Below are positions 42,545 to 52,293 of a stretch of 64,000 nt of DNA, piece by piece. The notes below the pieces were generated by a model. The model was not told the origin of the DNA, did no database searches, and was given only the letters and a program-made list of their open reading frames with translations. Numbering within the stretch: position 1 is the stretch's first letter; each line of letters begins with the position of its first letter. The stretch spans positions 1 through 64,000 of the forward strand of contig JAURXZ010000016.1 in the NCBI GenBank assembly GCA_030654175.1, in the 5' to 3' direction. A program made the position numbers and the translations under genes. This stretch comes from Bacteroidia bacterium (lineage in GTDB: Bacteria > Bacteroidota > Bacteroidia > 2-12-FULL-35-15).

Positions 42545-43552
42545 GTGAAATCAAAATTTTTCCAAATATTTCAATACTTTATTTTACTAACCATTGGTTT
42601 AGGTCTATCCTGGCTGTTTTTCAAAGGCCTCAATTTTGATGATCTCAAACAGGTGATCAGTACAGGAAATTTTTATTGGTGTTACCTTGTGCTACTTGTA
42701 TCCATACTGGTTTATGTTTTCAGAGTATTACGATGGCAAATGCTCATAAAATCGATAGGCTACCAAACAAAATTCAGAAATGCTTTTGCTGCATTATCTA
42801 TTGGGTATTTTGTAAATTTTGCAGTACCTCGTTTGGGGGAAATTACACGATGCTTATCAGTAAAAAAACAGGATCAGATTCCTTTTATGCAATTACTCGG
42901 GACGGTAATTATTGAACGGGTAATTGATATTATTTGTTTGCTAATTGTACTATTACTCACAATAATATTGCAGTTTAACCAAATCATCGATTTCTTTACG
43001 ATAAATGTTTTTAACCCCATATACAATGGTATTATCAGCAAAATTATAGCTGGCAACAGTATAGTTTTAATTGCAGTTGTAGCTGCACTATTAATTACAT
43101 CAATTCTATTTTATTACTTCCGAAAAACGATCCTCCAAAAAACTCCACAATTTATTTTACAATTCATACATGGCTTAAAGGAAGGATTAACAAGCGTTTC
43201 CAAACTTAAACAAAAAAAACTTTTTATTCTTTATACTTTTTTAATTTGGCTGTGTTATTATCTTATGACCTATTTCTGGTTTTTTGTTTTCGAAGAAACA
43301 TCAATTTTAACCTTGGGGGCTTGTCTCACTATTTTAAGTATTGGAACAATAGGTCGCTCTGTCCCTATTCAAGGAGGAGGAATGGGAGCGTATCATTTTT
43401 TAGTAGGACAAGTTGTGCTTCTTTATGGAGTTACGGGGGTAGTTGGCAAAACGTTAGCCACACTTATTCATGCAGGACAAACAGTTTTCACTTTCGCAAT
43501 GGGCCTGGTAGGCTTGGTTATTTTCTTTGTGGGGTATTGGAGAAGGAAGTAA
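42545..43552 (+). CDS. Lysylphosphatidylglycerol synthase TM-like / flippase-like membrane protein
   Basis: This 335-residue protein has about eight hydrophobic helices and resembles the UPF0104/AglD/MprF-type membrane domain ('YWCYLVLLVSILVYVFRVLRWQML', 'NAFAALSIGYFVNFAVPRLGE', 'PIQGGGMGAYHFLVGQ'). Such proteins are thought to move or modify lipid-linked compounds; the substrate is unknown. The start is GTG at 42545, as ATG at 42540 runs into a stop after one codon. A strong bidirectional terminator follows. Confidence 0.82.
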   Translation: MKSKFFQIFQYFILLTIGLGLSWLFFKGLNFDDLKQVISTGNFYWCYLVLLVSILVYVFRVLRWQMLIKSIGYQTKFRNAFAALSIGYFVNFAVPRLGEITRCLSVKKQDQIPFMQLLGTVIIERVIDIICLLIVLLLTIILQFNQIIDFFTINVFNPIYNGIISKIIAGNSIVLIAVVAALLITSILFYYFRKTILQKTPQFILQFIHGLKEGLTSVSKLKQKKLFILYTFLIWLCYYLMTYFWFFVFEETSILTLGACLTILSIGTIGRSVPIQGGGMGAYHFLVGQVVLLYGVTGVVGKTLATLIHAGQTVFTFAMGLVGLVIFFVGYWRRK

Positions 43553-43585
43553 ATGAAACAATTCTATTATTAAAAGATAAAAAAA

Positions 43586-43608
43586 ATCCCCGATGAAAGA
43601 TCGGGGAT
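43586..43608 (+). terminator. Bidirectional terminator
   Basis: ATCCCCGAT and ATCGGGGAT form a perfect 9-bp stem around a 5-nt loop, flanked by A-rich and T-rich runs on the two sides. It lies between the convergent genes ending at 43552 and 43621, so it can serve both. Confidence 0.85.
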
Positions 43609-43620
43609 TTTTCTATATTT

Positions 43621-44079
43621 TTATTCTGGAGTTTTTACAGAATCCAATGCTTCTTGCATTTGATTAGATAATGAATCTAAACCTTGTTCCATACCTTTTT
43701 GGAATGTTTCCATAAACTGATCTCCTAAACCTGATTTTTCAAATTCAGTTTGAGCCTTTTTAACACCAATTACAGTACTAACAGCTAAACTGGAAGCAAT
43801 CAAACCAATTACCAAACCGGCAATAGCCAAACCTTTTTTTCCACCACCTTTATTTGCTTTCATAAGTCCAAGGATACTGAATACCAATCCTAGTAAACTT
43901 ACAATAAGCCAAAAACCAGACAATCCCATTCCTCCGCCAAATGCAGCAGAGAAAACTGCAGCAGCAGAAATTGGCATCCATAAAACTAATGCTACAAGAG
44001 ATACTACGAATCCGGCAACTCCTAAACCTTTTCCAGCCTTAGTTGGCGTGTTTGAATTTTGTGTGTTTGTTTCTTCCAT
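43621..44079 (-). CDS. DUF4190-like membrane protein
   Basis: This 152-residue protein has three hydrophobic segments ('GVAGFVVSLVALVLW', 'FWLIVSLLGLVFSILGLM', 'GLAIAGLVIGLIASSLAV') in the arrangement of the small DUF4190-type domain, followed by a charged C-terminal tail ('EKGMEQGLDSLSNQMQEALDS', soluble helix). Function is unknown. It precedes two other membrane-associated minus-strand genes. Confidence 0.65.
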   Translation of the reverse strand: MEETNTQNSNTPTKAGKGLGVAGFVVSLVALVLWMPISAAAVFSAAFGGGMGLSGFWLIVSLLGLVFSILGLMKANKGGGKKGLAIAGLVIGLIASSLAVSTVIGVKKAQTEFEKSGLGDQFMETFQKGMEQGLDSLSNQMQEALDSVKTPE

Positions 44080-44222
44080 GTTGTTAATTTTTTTTTGATT
44101 TTATGTTTGATTATTATTATGAAAAGCAAATAAACACAAAAATATTTGTCACTGAAATTTATTTTTTTATATTTTATCAACAATTTACTGATACTGAATC
44201 ATTTAAAAGAAATCATGGATTT

Positions 44223-44663
44223 TTATTTCATGAATTTTAAATTAACAGCATATAAAAGAATAAAACTTGCCGTAAGAAAAATTCCAGCCCAACTGATAGC
44301 CATATCAAACATTAGCATAGGAGCAAACAACAATCCTAAATTAGATAAAGCATAAAAATGAAATCCTATTTTTTTTAATTTCCACATAAAAAAAACACCC
44401 ACCAAAGAACACATTGCAAATGCAAATGTTACTAAATAGTACCCCCACCCGGCTTGTAGCAACATTATTGTTTCTTCCATAAGAGTTTCGTCATAATTGG
44501 GAGAATTTTTCAAAAACTCAATCATTAAATCAGAAAATAATGGTGTGATCAATGCCGACAAACTCCCTAATCCGCCAGAAATAAAACTTAATATACATAA
44601 TACGGTTAAAAAAGTGGGACGTTTTTGAACGCCATTTTCATTTGTTATTTCTTCTGTTTCCAT
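44223..44663 (-). CDS. Hypothetical membrane protein
   Basis: This 146-residue protein has about four hydrophobic helices ('FLTVLCILSFISGGLGSL', 'YYLVTFAFAMCSLVGVFFMW', 'FYALSNLGLLFAPMLMFD', 'AGIFLTASFILLYAV'). I do not recognise a family. Its ATG lies 18 bp after the stop of the M61 peptidase gene on the same strand, so it may be co-expressed with it. Confidence 0.6.
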   Translation of the reverse strand: METEEITNENGVQKRPTFLTVLCILSFISGGLGSLSALITPLFSDLMIEFLKNSPNYDETLMEETIMLLQAGWGYYLVTFAFAMCSLVGVFFMWKLKKIGFHFYALSNLGLLFAPMLMFDMAISWAGIFLTASFILLYAVNLKFMK

Positions 44664-44681
44664 TTTAATTTTTGAGCTATT

Positions 44682-46463
44682 TTATGAAAGTAATTTGTTA
44701 TTACTCCATTTATTAAAATTATTAATTTGATTTTCGCTAACAGATGCCATTTTTCTCATTCCAGCTATTTTATAGTAGCTATTAGGCTGAGGAATTATTT
44801 CCATTTGATTAATAAGCCCATTACTGGAAATGGTCAATGATGAGGGTTTACTACCAAAATAATTACACCAATCGGAAAAATTAGTTCCGGATGAATCTGT
44901 TTTTATTTGAATATTATTTATGGCAATAATCTCATCGCTTATTGAAATACCTGCAATGTCGGCAACGGAATTTGGATAAAGAGCAGTTATTTTACAGGCA
45001 CCATTTACTTCCGCCACTTTAATGCCAATGCTATGTTCATGAAATTTGGCTGAAGGGCCAAGTATTAATTCACAACCGATAAATGCCATTGCATCACGCA
45101 ATATAGGCTCATAATCTGATGCACTGTTAATATAATTATTATAAATCAAATCATAGGAGCTGTTTGCAAAATGCTCCACAATCCCTTTATAATCATTACC
45201 TGAATAACCTTTACCCTTTAAGGCAAACTCCTTATATAAATAACGCATCACGTCATCTAAGGAATGCTGGTTGTTTGAATGTTCCCGAATGAAAATATCC
45301 GTAACAAAAGCCAATAAAAAACCCTCATCATAAATAGACGTTTTACGATTTGGAACCCCGGAAGTATATCCATCCAGCCAGGTATCGAATGAGGCATCAG
45401 CAACAGAAAGATTAAACCGACCGAAATTATCAAAATGTTTCTGCAAACGCTCAGCAAAGGTCTGAAAGTATTGCTGTTCATTAAACACACCCGAACGCAA
45501 TAAAATATAATCGCCATAATAGGTAGTGATACCCTCACAAACATATCCAAGCTTTGAATAATTCTCTTTTGCATAATCATAAGGTTGCATTTCAACCGGA
45601 CGAATGGTTTTAATGTTCCATGCATGAAATAATTCGTGGGAGCTTACGCCTAATAAATCTTCATATAAATCACCCTTCATTAAATTACAACCAGGTCCAA
45701 GAGCAATAACAGTAGAGGTTGTGTGCTCCACACCATGGTAGGTTCTGAAAGGAAGTATCTGAAATAAAAAGTGATATTTTTTGCTCGGAAAATCATTCAT
45801 AATAAGCAACTGCTCATTTATAAATTTCATAAAATCACTTGTAAGCTTTGCCCAATCTGGTTTGCATTCCCCCTGAAACCAAAAATTAAATTCAACCCCA
45901 AAACAAACGAATTTATTATGTTGAAGGGAATTGCTTGCTATATAAGGAGAATCTGCAAGTTCATGAAAGTCCTGAAAAACAAAAGAGCTCCTTCCTGTTT
46001 GATTTTCTTCTTTCTCATTTGGTACAATAGTGGATTGTGTATGTCCGCAAGCTATCTTATAGTCAATTGGTAATTGTAAAATTAATTCACAGGTTTCATC
46101 CATCCTGCTTGGTATGTAAACACAACAATTTACAGGATTCATATATAGTTGCGAACTATCTAAAAACGTGGATCCGGCATTAAGTTCGGCTGCGTAATAA
46201 TTATATCTGATATGAATTGATGAAACACCCGTTGTTTGTACTTTCCAGCTATCCTTTGTGATTTTTTCGAATTTTAAATCTTTTCCCCCTTCATCAAAAG
46301 CGGCCCATTTTTGAATATTTTTTGCAAAATTTCCAAGCTCATAACGCCCCGGACGCCATGCGGGCAATTGAATCACTGTTTCATCCTGATTTATTTTATC
46401 CGCAATAAATTCAATATCAATGTAATGATTGTTAGGTTTAGAATAGGAAATAATATATTTCAT
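44682..46463 (-). CDS. M61-family metallopeptidase with PDZ domain
   Basis: This 593-residue glycyl-aminopeptidase-like M61 protein has the N-terminal beta domain ('IQLPAWRPGRYELGNFAKNI') and catalytic SSHELFHAWNIKTIRP with the HEXXH zinc site (HELFH) near residue 278. The C-terminal PDZ region includes 'GACKITALYPNSVADIAGI'. There is no signal peptide, as is common for this family in Bacteroidota. It should hydrolyse peptides, probably near glycine. The lpdA gene is divergent across a 200-bp gap. Confidence 0.87.
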   Translation of the reverse strand: MKYIISYSKPNNHYIDIEFIADKINQDETVIQLPAWRPGRYELGNFAKNIQKWAAFDEGGKDLKFEKITKDSWKVQTTGVSSIHIRYNYYAAELNAGSTFLDSSQLYMNPVNCCVYIPSRMDETCELILQLPIDYKIACGHTQSTIVPNEKEENQTGRSSFVFQDFHELADSPYIASNSLQHNKFVCFGVEFNFWFQGECKPDWAKLTSDFMKFINEQLLIMNDFPSKKYHFLFQILPFRTYHGVEHTTSTVIALGPGCNLMKGDLYEDLLGVSSHELFHAWNIKTIRPVEMQPYDYAKENYSKLGYVCEGITTYYGDYILLRSGVFNEQQYFQTFAERLQKHFDNFGRFNLSVADASFDTWLDGYTSGVPNRKTSIYDEGFLLAFVTDIFIREHSNNQHSLDDVMRYLYKEFALKGKGYSGNDYKGIVEHFANSSYDLIYNNYINSASDYEPILRDAMAFIGCELILGPSAKFHEHSIGIKVAEVNGACKITALYPNSVADIAGISISDEIIAINNIQIKTDSSGTNFSDWCNYFGSKPSSLTISSNGLINQMEIIPQPNSYYKIAGMRKMASVSENQINNFNKWSNNKLLS

Positions 46464-46566
46464 AATTTACGGATAAGGAATTTCTGCGAAATTACGGAAT
46501 TCAACGCTTAGAAAGTACAGTTTCACAAAATCGCAAAATTCCTAGATTAGCGCCAAAATATTTTGT

Positions 46567-46574
46567 TACTTTCG
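46567..46574 (+). promoter_or_regulatory. Possible -7 box for lpdA
   Basis: TACTTTCG is a one-base variant of TAnnTTTG and lies 90 bp before the lpdA ATG at 46664. No TTTG is found at the correct upstream distance. Confidence 0.35.
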
Positions 46575-46663
46575 CATATTACATATAAAGGTTGATCATA
46601 AAACCAGATTCAATATTAAAATAAGATATTGAAAAGATAAAATTGAACATAAAAAAACAAAAC

Positions 46664-48049
46664 ATGAATTACGATTTAATAGTTATAGGAAGTGGTCCTG
46701 GCGGGTATGTTGCGGCTATCAGAGCTGCACAATTGGGACTAAAAACAGCCATTGTTGAACGTGAAAATTTGGGTGGCATCTGTTTAAACTGGGGCTGCAT
46801 TCCTACCAAAGCATTATTAAAAAGTGCTCAGGTATTTGAATATCTGAATCATGCTGCGGATTATGGTATTAAAGTAAACGGTGGCGAAGCCGATTTTGGG
46901 GCTGTAGTTAAACGTAGTCGCGATGTTGCAGATGGTATGAGCAAAGGCATTTCATTTTTAATGAAGAAAAATAAAATTGATGTTATCACTGGGACAGGAA
47001 AAATAAAAGCAGGAAAAAAAGTTGAAGTTACTGCTGATGGTAAAGCAACAATTTACGAAGCGAAACATATTATACTTGCTGTTGGCGCTCGTTCAAGAGC
47101 ATTACCAAACTTACAACAAGATGGAAAAAAAATAATCGGTTACCGTGAAGCCATGACATTGCCTAAAATGCCAAAATCAATGGTAGTAGTTGGTTCAGGA
47201 GCGATTGGAAGTGAGTTTGCATACTTCTACGCAACCATGGGAACAAAAGTAACGTTAGTTGAATTCCTTCCAAGCGTTGTCCCTGTTGAAGATGCAGAAG
47301 TATCGAAACAACTGGAACGTTCATTCAAAAAAGCAGGAATTAATGTGATGACAGAAGCAAGTGTTGAAAGTGTTGATACAAAAGGGGATAATTGCAAAGT
47401 GAAAATTAAAACAAAAAAGGGAGAAGAAATTATTGAATGTGATATCGTCCTTTCTGCTGTTGGCATTCAAGCGAACTTAGAGAATTTAGGATTGGAAGAT
47501 GTTGGCATTGCAACGGATAAAGGAAAAATTTTAACAAACCCATTCTACCAAACAAATATGCCAGGCTATTATGCAATTGGCGATTGTGTTGGCGGACAAG
47601 CATTAGCGCATGTTGCATCGGCAGAAGGAATTATTTGTGTTGAAAAAATTGCAGGTCATTCTCCTGAAGCCTTGGATTACAATAATATTCCGGGCTGCAC
47701 GTATTGCCAACCAGAAATTGCTTCTGTTGGATATACAGAAGCAAAAGCTAAAGAGGCCGGTTACGAAATAAAAGTGGGTAAATTTCCATTCTCCGCAAGT
47801 GGTAAAGCCAGTGCCGCAGGTGCGAAAGACGGTTTTGTGAAATTAATTTTTGATGCAAAATATGGTGAATTATTAGGCGCACATATGATTGGCGCTAATG
47901 TTACTGAAATGATCGCTGAAATAGTTGTTGCTCGAAAATTAGAAATTACAGGACACGAACTTATTAAAACAGTTCATCCTCATCCAACGATGAGTGAAGC
48001 TATTATGGAAGCTGCCGCTGCTGCTTATGACGAGGTGATACACATGTAA
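46664..48049 (+). CDS. lpdA: Dihydrolipoyl dehydrogenase (E3)
   Basis: I start at the ATG at 46664 (MNYDLIVIGSGPGGYVAA) because the longer frame begins with TTG and adds only KK-rich residues. The 461-residue flavoprotein reoxidises the lipoyl arm of 2-oxo-acid dehydrogenase complexes with NAD. It has the FAD motif GSGPGGYVA, redox cysteines in GGICLNWGCIPTKALL, an NAD motif VVGSGAIGSEFA, 'YAIGDCVGG', and the C-terminal catalytic His-Glu in 'VHPHPTMSEAIMEA'. No E1 or E2 gene is nearby. A strong terminator follows. Confidence 0.95.
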   Translation: MNYDLIVIGSGPGGYVAAIRAAQLGLKTAIVERENLGGICLNWGCIPTKALLKSAQVFEYLNHAADYGIKVNGGEADFGAVVKRSRDVADGMSKGISFLMKKNKIDVITGTGKIKAGKKVEVTADGKATIYEAKHIILAVGARSRALPNLQQDGKKIIGYREAMTLPKMPKSMVVVGSGAIGSEFAYFYATMGTKVTLVEFLPSVVPVEDAEVSKQLERSFKKAGINVMTEASVESVDTKGDNCKVKIKTKKGEEIIECDIVLSAVGIQANLENLGLEDVGIATDKGKILTNPFYQTNMPGYYAIGDCVGGQALAHVASAEGIICVEKIAGHSPEALDYNNIPGCTYCQPEIASVGYTEAKAKEAGYEIKVGKFPFSASGKASAAGAKDGFVKLIFDAKYGELLGAHMIGANVTEMIAEIVVARKLEITGHELIKTVHPHPTMSEAIMEAAAAAYDEVIHM

Positions 48050-48075
48050 TTTCAGAATTTTACTTATTTAAAAAT

Positions 48076-48105
48076 AAAAAGTCCAACATTAGTGTTGGAC
48101 TTTTT
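48076..48105 (+). terminator. lpdA terminator
   Basis: AAAAAGTCCAACA and TGTTGGACTTTTT form a perfect stem around the loop TTAG, with further T residues after it. It lies 27 bp after the lpdA stop codon. Confidence 0.88.
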
Positions 48106-48213
48106 TTATAGATTCATCCACTGTTAACCATTGTAGAAATGTTAAAAGAAATGAACTAAACATGCAGTTAGATTATGGTTTGACTCTATCCCCTCCATAA
48201 CGAAACTTCTCTT

Positions 48214-50064
48214 TTAAAATTTAATTCCAATGATACAAACATCATCAACCTGCTCTAAATTGCCTTGCCACGTCCTGAAAACATTATTTAATTTCTCTTT
48301 TTGATCCTTCATATCTTCATCAACATTAGAAAGAAGTAGATTGGCCAGCTGTTTATATTTATATTTTTTTCCAGCAGGTCCACCAAATTGATCTGCGAAG
48401 CCATCTGTAAAAAAATATAAATTATCCCCGGTTTTTAACTCAATATCATAAAGGCTAAAACTTTCAGAACTGTACCCCTTACCCACAGGCATTTTATCAG
48501 CATTAAGCTTGATCAGCTCTTTATCACGGATAAGAAGAGGACAATTATTTGATGAAGCATAACTTATTTTATTTTTATTAAACTTTATTAAAGTCGCATC
48601 CATCCCATCCTGTCCGCCATCTAGGTTTTGAATCAAACGATCTCGAACATGATTTAATACTTGATCGGGATTAGCTATATTTTTTTCATTAATTGCTTCA
48701 TTCAAAAAAGAAATATTTAATAAACTCATAAAAGCGCCCGGCACGCCATGACCGGTAGAATCACAGCAAGCAAGAAAAAAATCGTCCCCTTTTTTTGTTG
48801 CCCAATAAAAATCACCACTAACAATGTCTTTAGGCTTAAATAGAACAAAATATTTTTTTAAGTTATCATTCAACAATTCTTCATGAGCCAAAAGCGCATA
48901 TTGAATACGCTTTGCATAATTAATTGAATCAAGAATTTCTTTGTTCTTTATTTCAATCAGATCATATGCAGATTTTAGTTCTACATTTTTCAACCTTTCA
49001 ATTTCTGCCTCTTTTTCTCGCAGGACCTCAGTATGCAAATTATTAATTTTATTTTCAATTTCGTTTTCATGCGTATCAATAGTTATCTTAACATACTTTT
49101 CGTTATAAATAAGAGCTTGTTGAAAGTCAGACATTGATTTATAAATTGAAGCAAGATCACGGTATATTTTTGAAAGCCTTGATAATAGGTTAGTGTCGAT
49201 CGCTTTTTGCTCTGCTTTTTTAAGGTGAATAATTGCATTTTCGTTTTGCCCAATTTCACAAAACAATTCAGCAATATCAATATGGCTTGATAAAGCAAAT
49301 TGCTTCAGATCAAGAGCTTCACGTATTTCTAATCCCTTAGATAAATAATCTAAAGCCTCAACGTATTTTTTTTGCTTTTTATAAATGGCTCCAATGTCAT
49401 TTAAAGCACGACTTTGCCCAATAGTACTCTTCTCCGATTTCAGAACATCAAGTGCTTTAAAGCCCATGATAATAGCTTCATCATATTTTTCCTGAATCGA
49501 ATATATGTTTGAAAGGCCTGAAAATATTCGACCGATCCAAAGAGAATCATCACTTATAATGGCACGGGAAATACCGGTTTTGTAGTACTTTTCTGATTCA
49601 ATATATTTCTTTAAATCCTTATAAACAGTACCTAAAACATAAAAAGCCATTGTTCTGTCAATGATATCATCAGCATTTTTTTCGTAATAGCTAATCCCTC
49701 TCAATGAATTTGATAAAGCCGATTCTGACTTGCCCAAACTATTGAATACTATTCCAATTGTCAGGTATGAATTTGCAATCCATTTTTCATTTTTCAGTTC
49801 TTTAAACAGTAGATTCGAATCTTGTAATTGTGATAGGGCTAAATTAGAATCATGCTTTAAAATAAAAGACCCCATCCCTAAATTTAAAAGGCATTGAGCT
49901 TCCCCAAATTTATAATTAATAGATTTAGATCTCTTTAAAGCTTCAGAGCATTCCTTATACAAATCAACACCATTTACAGGTACGCCACGGGTATTCCAAA
50001 CTAATTTATTGGTATCATCTATGCTCTTAATTAATTCAATTTGGTTTGGATCCATGGAGTTCAT
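48214..50064 (-). CDS. TPR-repeat SpoIIE/PP2C-type phosphatase
   Basis: This 616-residue protein has about eight TPR-like helical repeats in the first half ('LCLNLGMGSFIL', 'YEKNADDIIDRTMAFYVLGTVYKDLKKY', 'RALNDIGAIYKKQKKYVEALDYL'), a coiled coil near 340-390 ('NNLHTEVLREKEAEIERLKNVELK'), and a C-terminal PPM/SpoIIE domain. Metal-ligand motifs are GDFYWATKKGDDFFLACCDSTGHGVPGAFMS and 'LYFFTDGFADQFGG'. It probably dephosphorylates an anti-sigma antagonist or other signalling protein. No signal peptide or membrane helix is seen, so it is cytoplasmic, unlike many relatives. Confidence 0.85.
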   Translation of the reverse strand: MNSMDPNQIELIKSIDDTNKLVWNTRGVPVNGVDLYKECSEALKRSKSINYKFGEAQCLLNLGMGSFILKHDSNLALSQLQDSNLLFKELKNEKWIANSYLTIGIVFNSLGKSESALSNSLRGISYYEKNADDIIDRTMAFYVLGTVYKDLKKYIESEKYYKTGISRAIISDDSLWIGRIFSGLSNIYSIQEKYDEAIIMGFKALDVLKSEKSTIGQSRALNDIGAIYKKQKKYVEALDYLSKGLEIREALDLKQFALSSHIDIAELFCEIGQNENAIIHLKKAEQKAIDTNLLSRLSKIYRDLASIYKSMSDFQQALIYNEKYVKITIDTHENEIENKINNLHTEVLREKEAEIERLKNVELKSAYDLIEIKNKEILDSINYAKRIQYALLAHEELLNDNLKKYFVLFKPKDIVSGDFYWATKKGDDFFLACCDSTGHGVPGAFMSLLNISFLNEAINEKNIANPDQVLNHVRDRLIQNLDGGQDGMDATLIKFNKNKISYASSNNCPLLIRDKELIKLNADKMPVGKGYSSESFSLYDIELKTGDNLYFFTDGFADQFGGPAGKKYKYKQLANLLLSNVDEDMKDQKEKLNNVFRTWQGNLEQVDDVCIIGIKF

Positions 50065-50130
50065 TTTATAAGAAATTTATAAAGAATAAAAAATCAGTGA
50101 AACAATAAATTTTTTTTTAAGCAAAACTCA

Positions 50131-51381
50131 TTACTTTTTTCTGATCGCAGCCATATAAAAGCCATCAAAACCTTCACTCGGTAATACTTTCCTGTCCTCT
50201 ATAAATTCAAAATTATTTTTATTCTTAATTAAAAAAGCCTCAACCTGCTGTTGGTTTTCACTTGGCAAAATACTGCAAGTGGCATATACCATAATACCTC
50301 CGGACTTAAGCATTTGAGAATAATTACAAATAATTTCCTGTTGCGTTTTTTTAATTTGATCAATAAAATCTAAATTCAATTTCCATTTTGCATCCGGATT
50401 TCTGCGAATAACACCTAATCCGGAGCAAGGCACATCAAGTAATAATCTATCCGCACTGTTTTTAAATTTTGAAATGGAAGCAGCATTGATCAACTGCGTT
50501 TTTATTATCCTCACTCCTGCCCTATCGGAACGTCTTTTTAGCTCAGTTAATTTGCGTTCTTCCACATCCATCGAAATAATTTCACCCTTATTCTGCATCA
50601 TAGCGGCCATGTGTAAAGATTTCCCTCCGGCACCTGCACATGCATCTATCACCTTCATACCTTCTTTCAATTGTAAAAATGGAGCAATTAATTGCGAAGA
50701 AGCATCTTGTATTTCAAATAACCCTTCTTTGTATTCATTGAGCTGGTGAAGGTTCTGTCGTTTTGAAAGCACAAAGGCGCCTTTCTTTATGGTTTCAAAT
50801 AAGGGAGAGGTGTTATTCAATGTTTCAAGCCCAATCCCTTGCGTAAGTAATTTATTTTTTAATTCTTCTGATGATGTTTTAAGAGTATTTACACGTAATA
50901 CTACCTGCGCCTCTGTATTCAATGCATGCAGCTCATTTCCCCAAACAGCTTCTCCCAACTCTCGTCCACCAAGTTCATCCAACCAATCAGGAATTGATTC
51001 ACGATACTTACGGATCAATTTTACTTGTTCTGCATTCTTTACTATTTGATTTTTGTCGATACCGGAAAACTCTTCCCAATCAGGCAAATCAAGACCTTTC
51101 AGTATTTGCCAGGTGGCAAAAAGTTTATAAAAATACTCAGTGCCAATTGCTTCTTCAACATTAACTTTTCCGGCCCCTGACGGACAAAATGATTCGGAAA
51201 TATAACGCCACCATCGTACCATCTCATAGGTAGTTTCAGCAATAAAGCGCCTGTCGCGTGAGCCCCATCGGGGATTTTGTTTCAGAATTTGCTCCACTGC
51301 TTTATCCGCGTAAACCCGTTCAACAAAAATTTGTTGCAGGGTTCCTGCTATGGCTTGTACAAGGGTCCGGTGAAGTTTCAT
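50131..51381 (-). CDS. RsmB/NOP2-family RNA (cytosine-5) methyltransferase
   Basis: I start at the ATG at 51381 (MKLHRTLVQAIAGTLQQIF); the longer frame has no domain before it. The 416-residue protein has an N-terminal NusB-like helical region and a C-terminal SAM domain with 'VIDACAGAGGKSLHMAAM'. Both catalytic-type cysteines of the family are present, in LLDVPCSGLGVIRRNPD (motif IV) and VYATCSILPSENQQQV (motif VI). It should methylate C5 of a cytosine in rRNA; RsmB is the likely but unproven type. It is divergent from recR. Confidence 0.87.
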   Translation of the reverse strand: MKLHRTLVQAIAGTLQQIFVERVYADKAVEQILKQNPRWGSRDRRFIAETTYEMVRWWRYISESFCPSGAGKVNVEEAIGTEYFYKLFATWQILKGLDLPDWEEFSGIDKNQIVKNAEQVKLIRKYRESIPDWLDELGGRELGEAVWGNELHALNTEAQVVLRVNTLKTSSEELKNKLLTQGIGLETLNNTSPLFETIKKGAFVLSKRQNLHQLNEYKEGLFEIQDASSQLIAPFLQLKEGMKVIDACAGAGGKSLHMAAMMQNKGEIISMDVEERKLTELKRRSDRAGVRIIKTQLINAASISKFKNSADRLLLDVPCSGLGVIRRNPDAKWKLNLDFIDQIKKTQQEIICNYSQMLKSGGIMVYATCSILPSENQQQVEAFLIKNKNNFEFIEDRKVLPSEGFDGFYMAAIRKK

Positions 51382-51548
51382 TTTACAACTAATTACTATT
51401 CTACAAATTACTAAATTGTACGAATGTACGAATCTGTATGTTAAAAGCAGCAAACACAGATTCGTAATTCGTTTTTTTTTATTCTTAATTTGTGGAATAG
51501 GATTTCGTAGAAATTATTAACCTTATTTAAATTTCAATAAAAAAATCG

Positions 51549-51556
51549 TATTTTTG
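51549..51556 (+). promoter_or_regulatory. -7 box directly before recR
   Basis: TATTTTTG matches TAnnTTTG and ends 4 bp before the recR ATG at 51561. Transcription from it would begin at or beside the start codon, giving a leaderless message. No TTTG is found at the -33 distance. Confidence 0.4.
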
Positions 51557-51560
51557 AAAT

Positions 51561-52181
51561 ATGAATTTTTCGTCAAAATTAATTGAAGAAGCTGTTAACG
51601 AATTCAGTAAGCTGCCAGGGGTTGGCAAACGTACCGCATTGCGCTTTGTATTGCATTTGATGAAGCAGAACAAAAATGATGTGGAACAATTTGGTAACGC
51701 CTTTATAAAATTACGTACCGAACTTCGTTATTGCGAAAAATGTCATAATGTTTCCGACAAAATTTTATGTGAAGTATGTGCTAATCCTCACCGCGACCAT
51801 ACTACAGTTTGCATTGTGGAAGACATCCGCGATTTTATGGCCATTGAAAACACACAACAATATAGAGGGGCATACCACATTTTAGGCGGTATCATCTCTC
51901 CTATGGATGGCATTGGACCGAGCGATTTGAATATTGAAACACTTGTAAAGAAAGCGGCCGATGGCGAGATCAAAGAAGTGATAATGGCATTGAGTACTAC
52001 AATGGAAGGTGACACTACAAATTTTTATATCTATAAAAGATTGAAAGAATTTAACCTGACAATAAGTACTATTGCACGCGGTATTTCAATTGGTGACGAA
52101 TTAGAATACGCTGATGAGATTACTCTTGGCCGTTCTATCATTAATCGGATTTTGTATGAAAATTCATTGTCAGTTAAATGA
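51561..52181 (+). CDS. recR: Recombination protein RecR
   Basis: This 206-residue protein is the RecFOR-pathway component that clamps DNA and helps load RecA at gaps. It has the helix-hairpin-helix [18 protein letters not shown] near residue 20, a C4 zinc finger in [16 protein letters not shown], and a Toprim domain starting '[16 protein letters not shown]' with '[19 protein letters not shown]'. The length is standard. The stop codon TGA is immediately fused to the first inverted repeat of the four-helix-bundle cassette. Confidence 0.95.
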   Translation: MNFSSKLIEEAVNEFSKLPGVGKRTALRFVLHLMKQNKNDVEQFGNAFIKLRTELRYCEKCHNVSDKILCEVCANPHRDHTTVCIVEDIRDFMAIENTQQYRGAYHILGGIISPMDGIGPSDLNIETLVKKAADGEIKEVIMALSTTMEGDTTNFYIYKRLKEFNLTISTIARGISIGDELEYADEITLGRSIINRILYENSLSVK

Positions 52182-52243
52182 TGTGCTGATTAGCTGATGT
52201 GCTAATGTGCTGATTAATTTTAGATATGATGATGTGCTGATTG
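52180..52243 (+). repeat. Left inverted repeat of the four-helix-bundle cassette
   Basis: Repeated GATGTGCTGATT-type units (GATGTGCTGATTAGC, TGATGTGCTAATGTGCTG, GATGATGTGCTGATTGC) begin in the recR stop codon. The reverse complement matches the right repeat at 52674-52733. The units vary at the junctions, as in an array made of one 12-bp word. Confidence 0.8.
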
Positions 52244-52293
52244 CTTTTAAATGAAGATGTATAAGAATTGATAAACTGATATAATTAAATCTT

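Noticed and set aside
45257-45625. Open frame of 122 codons on the minus strand
   Set aside because: It is an alternative frame inside the M61 peptidase gene, whose HEXXH motif marks the true frame.
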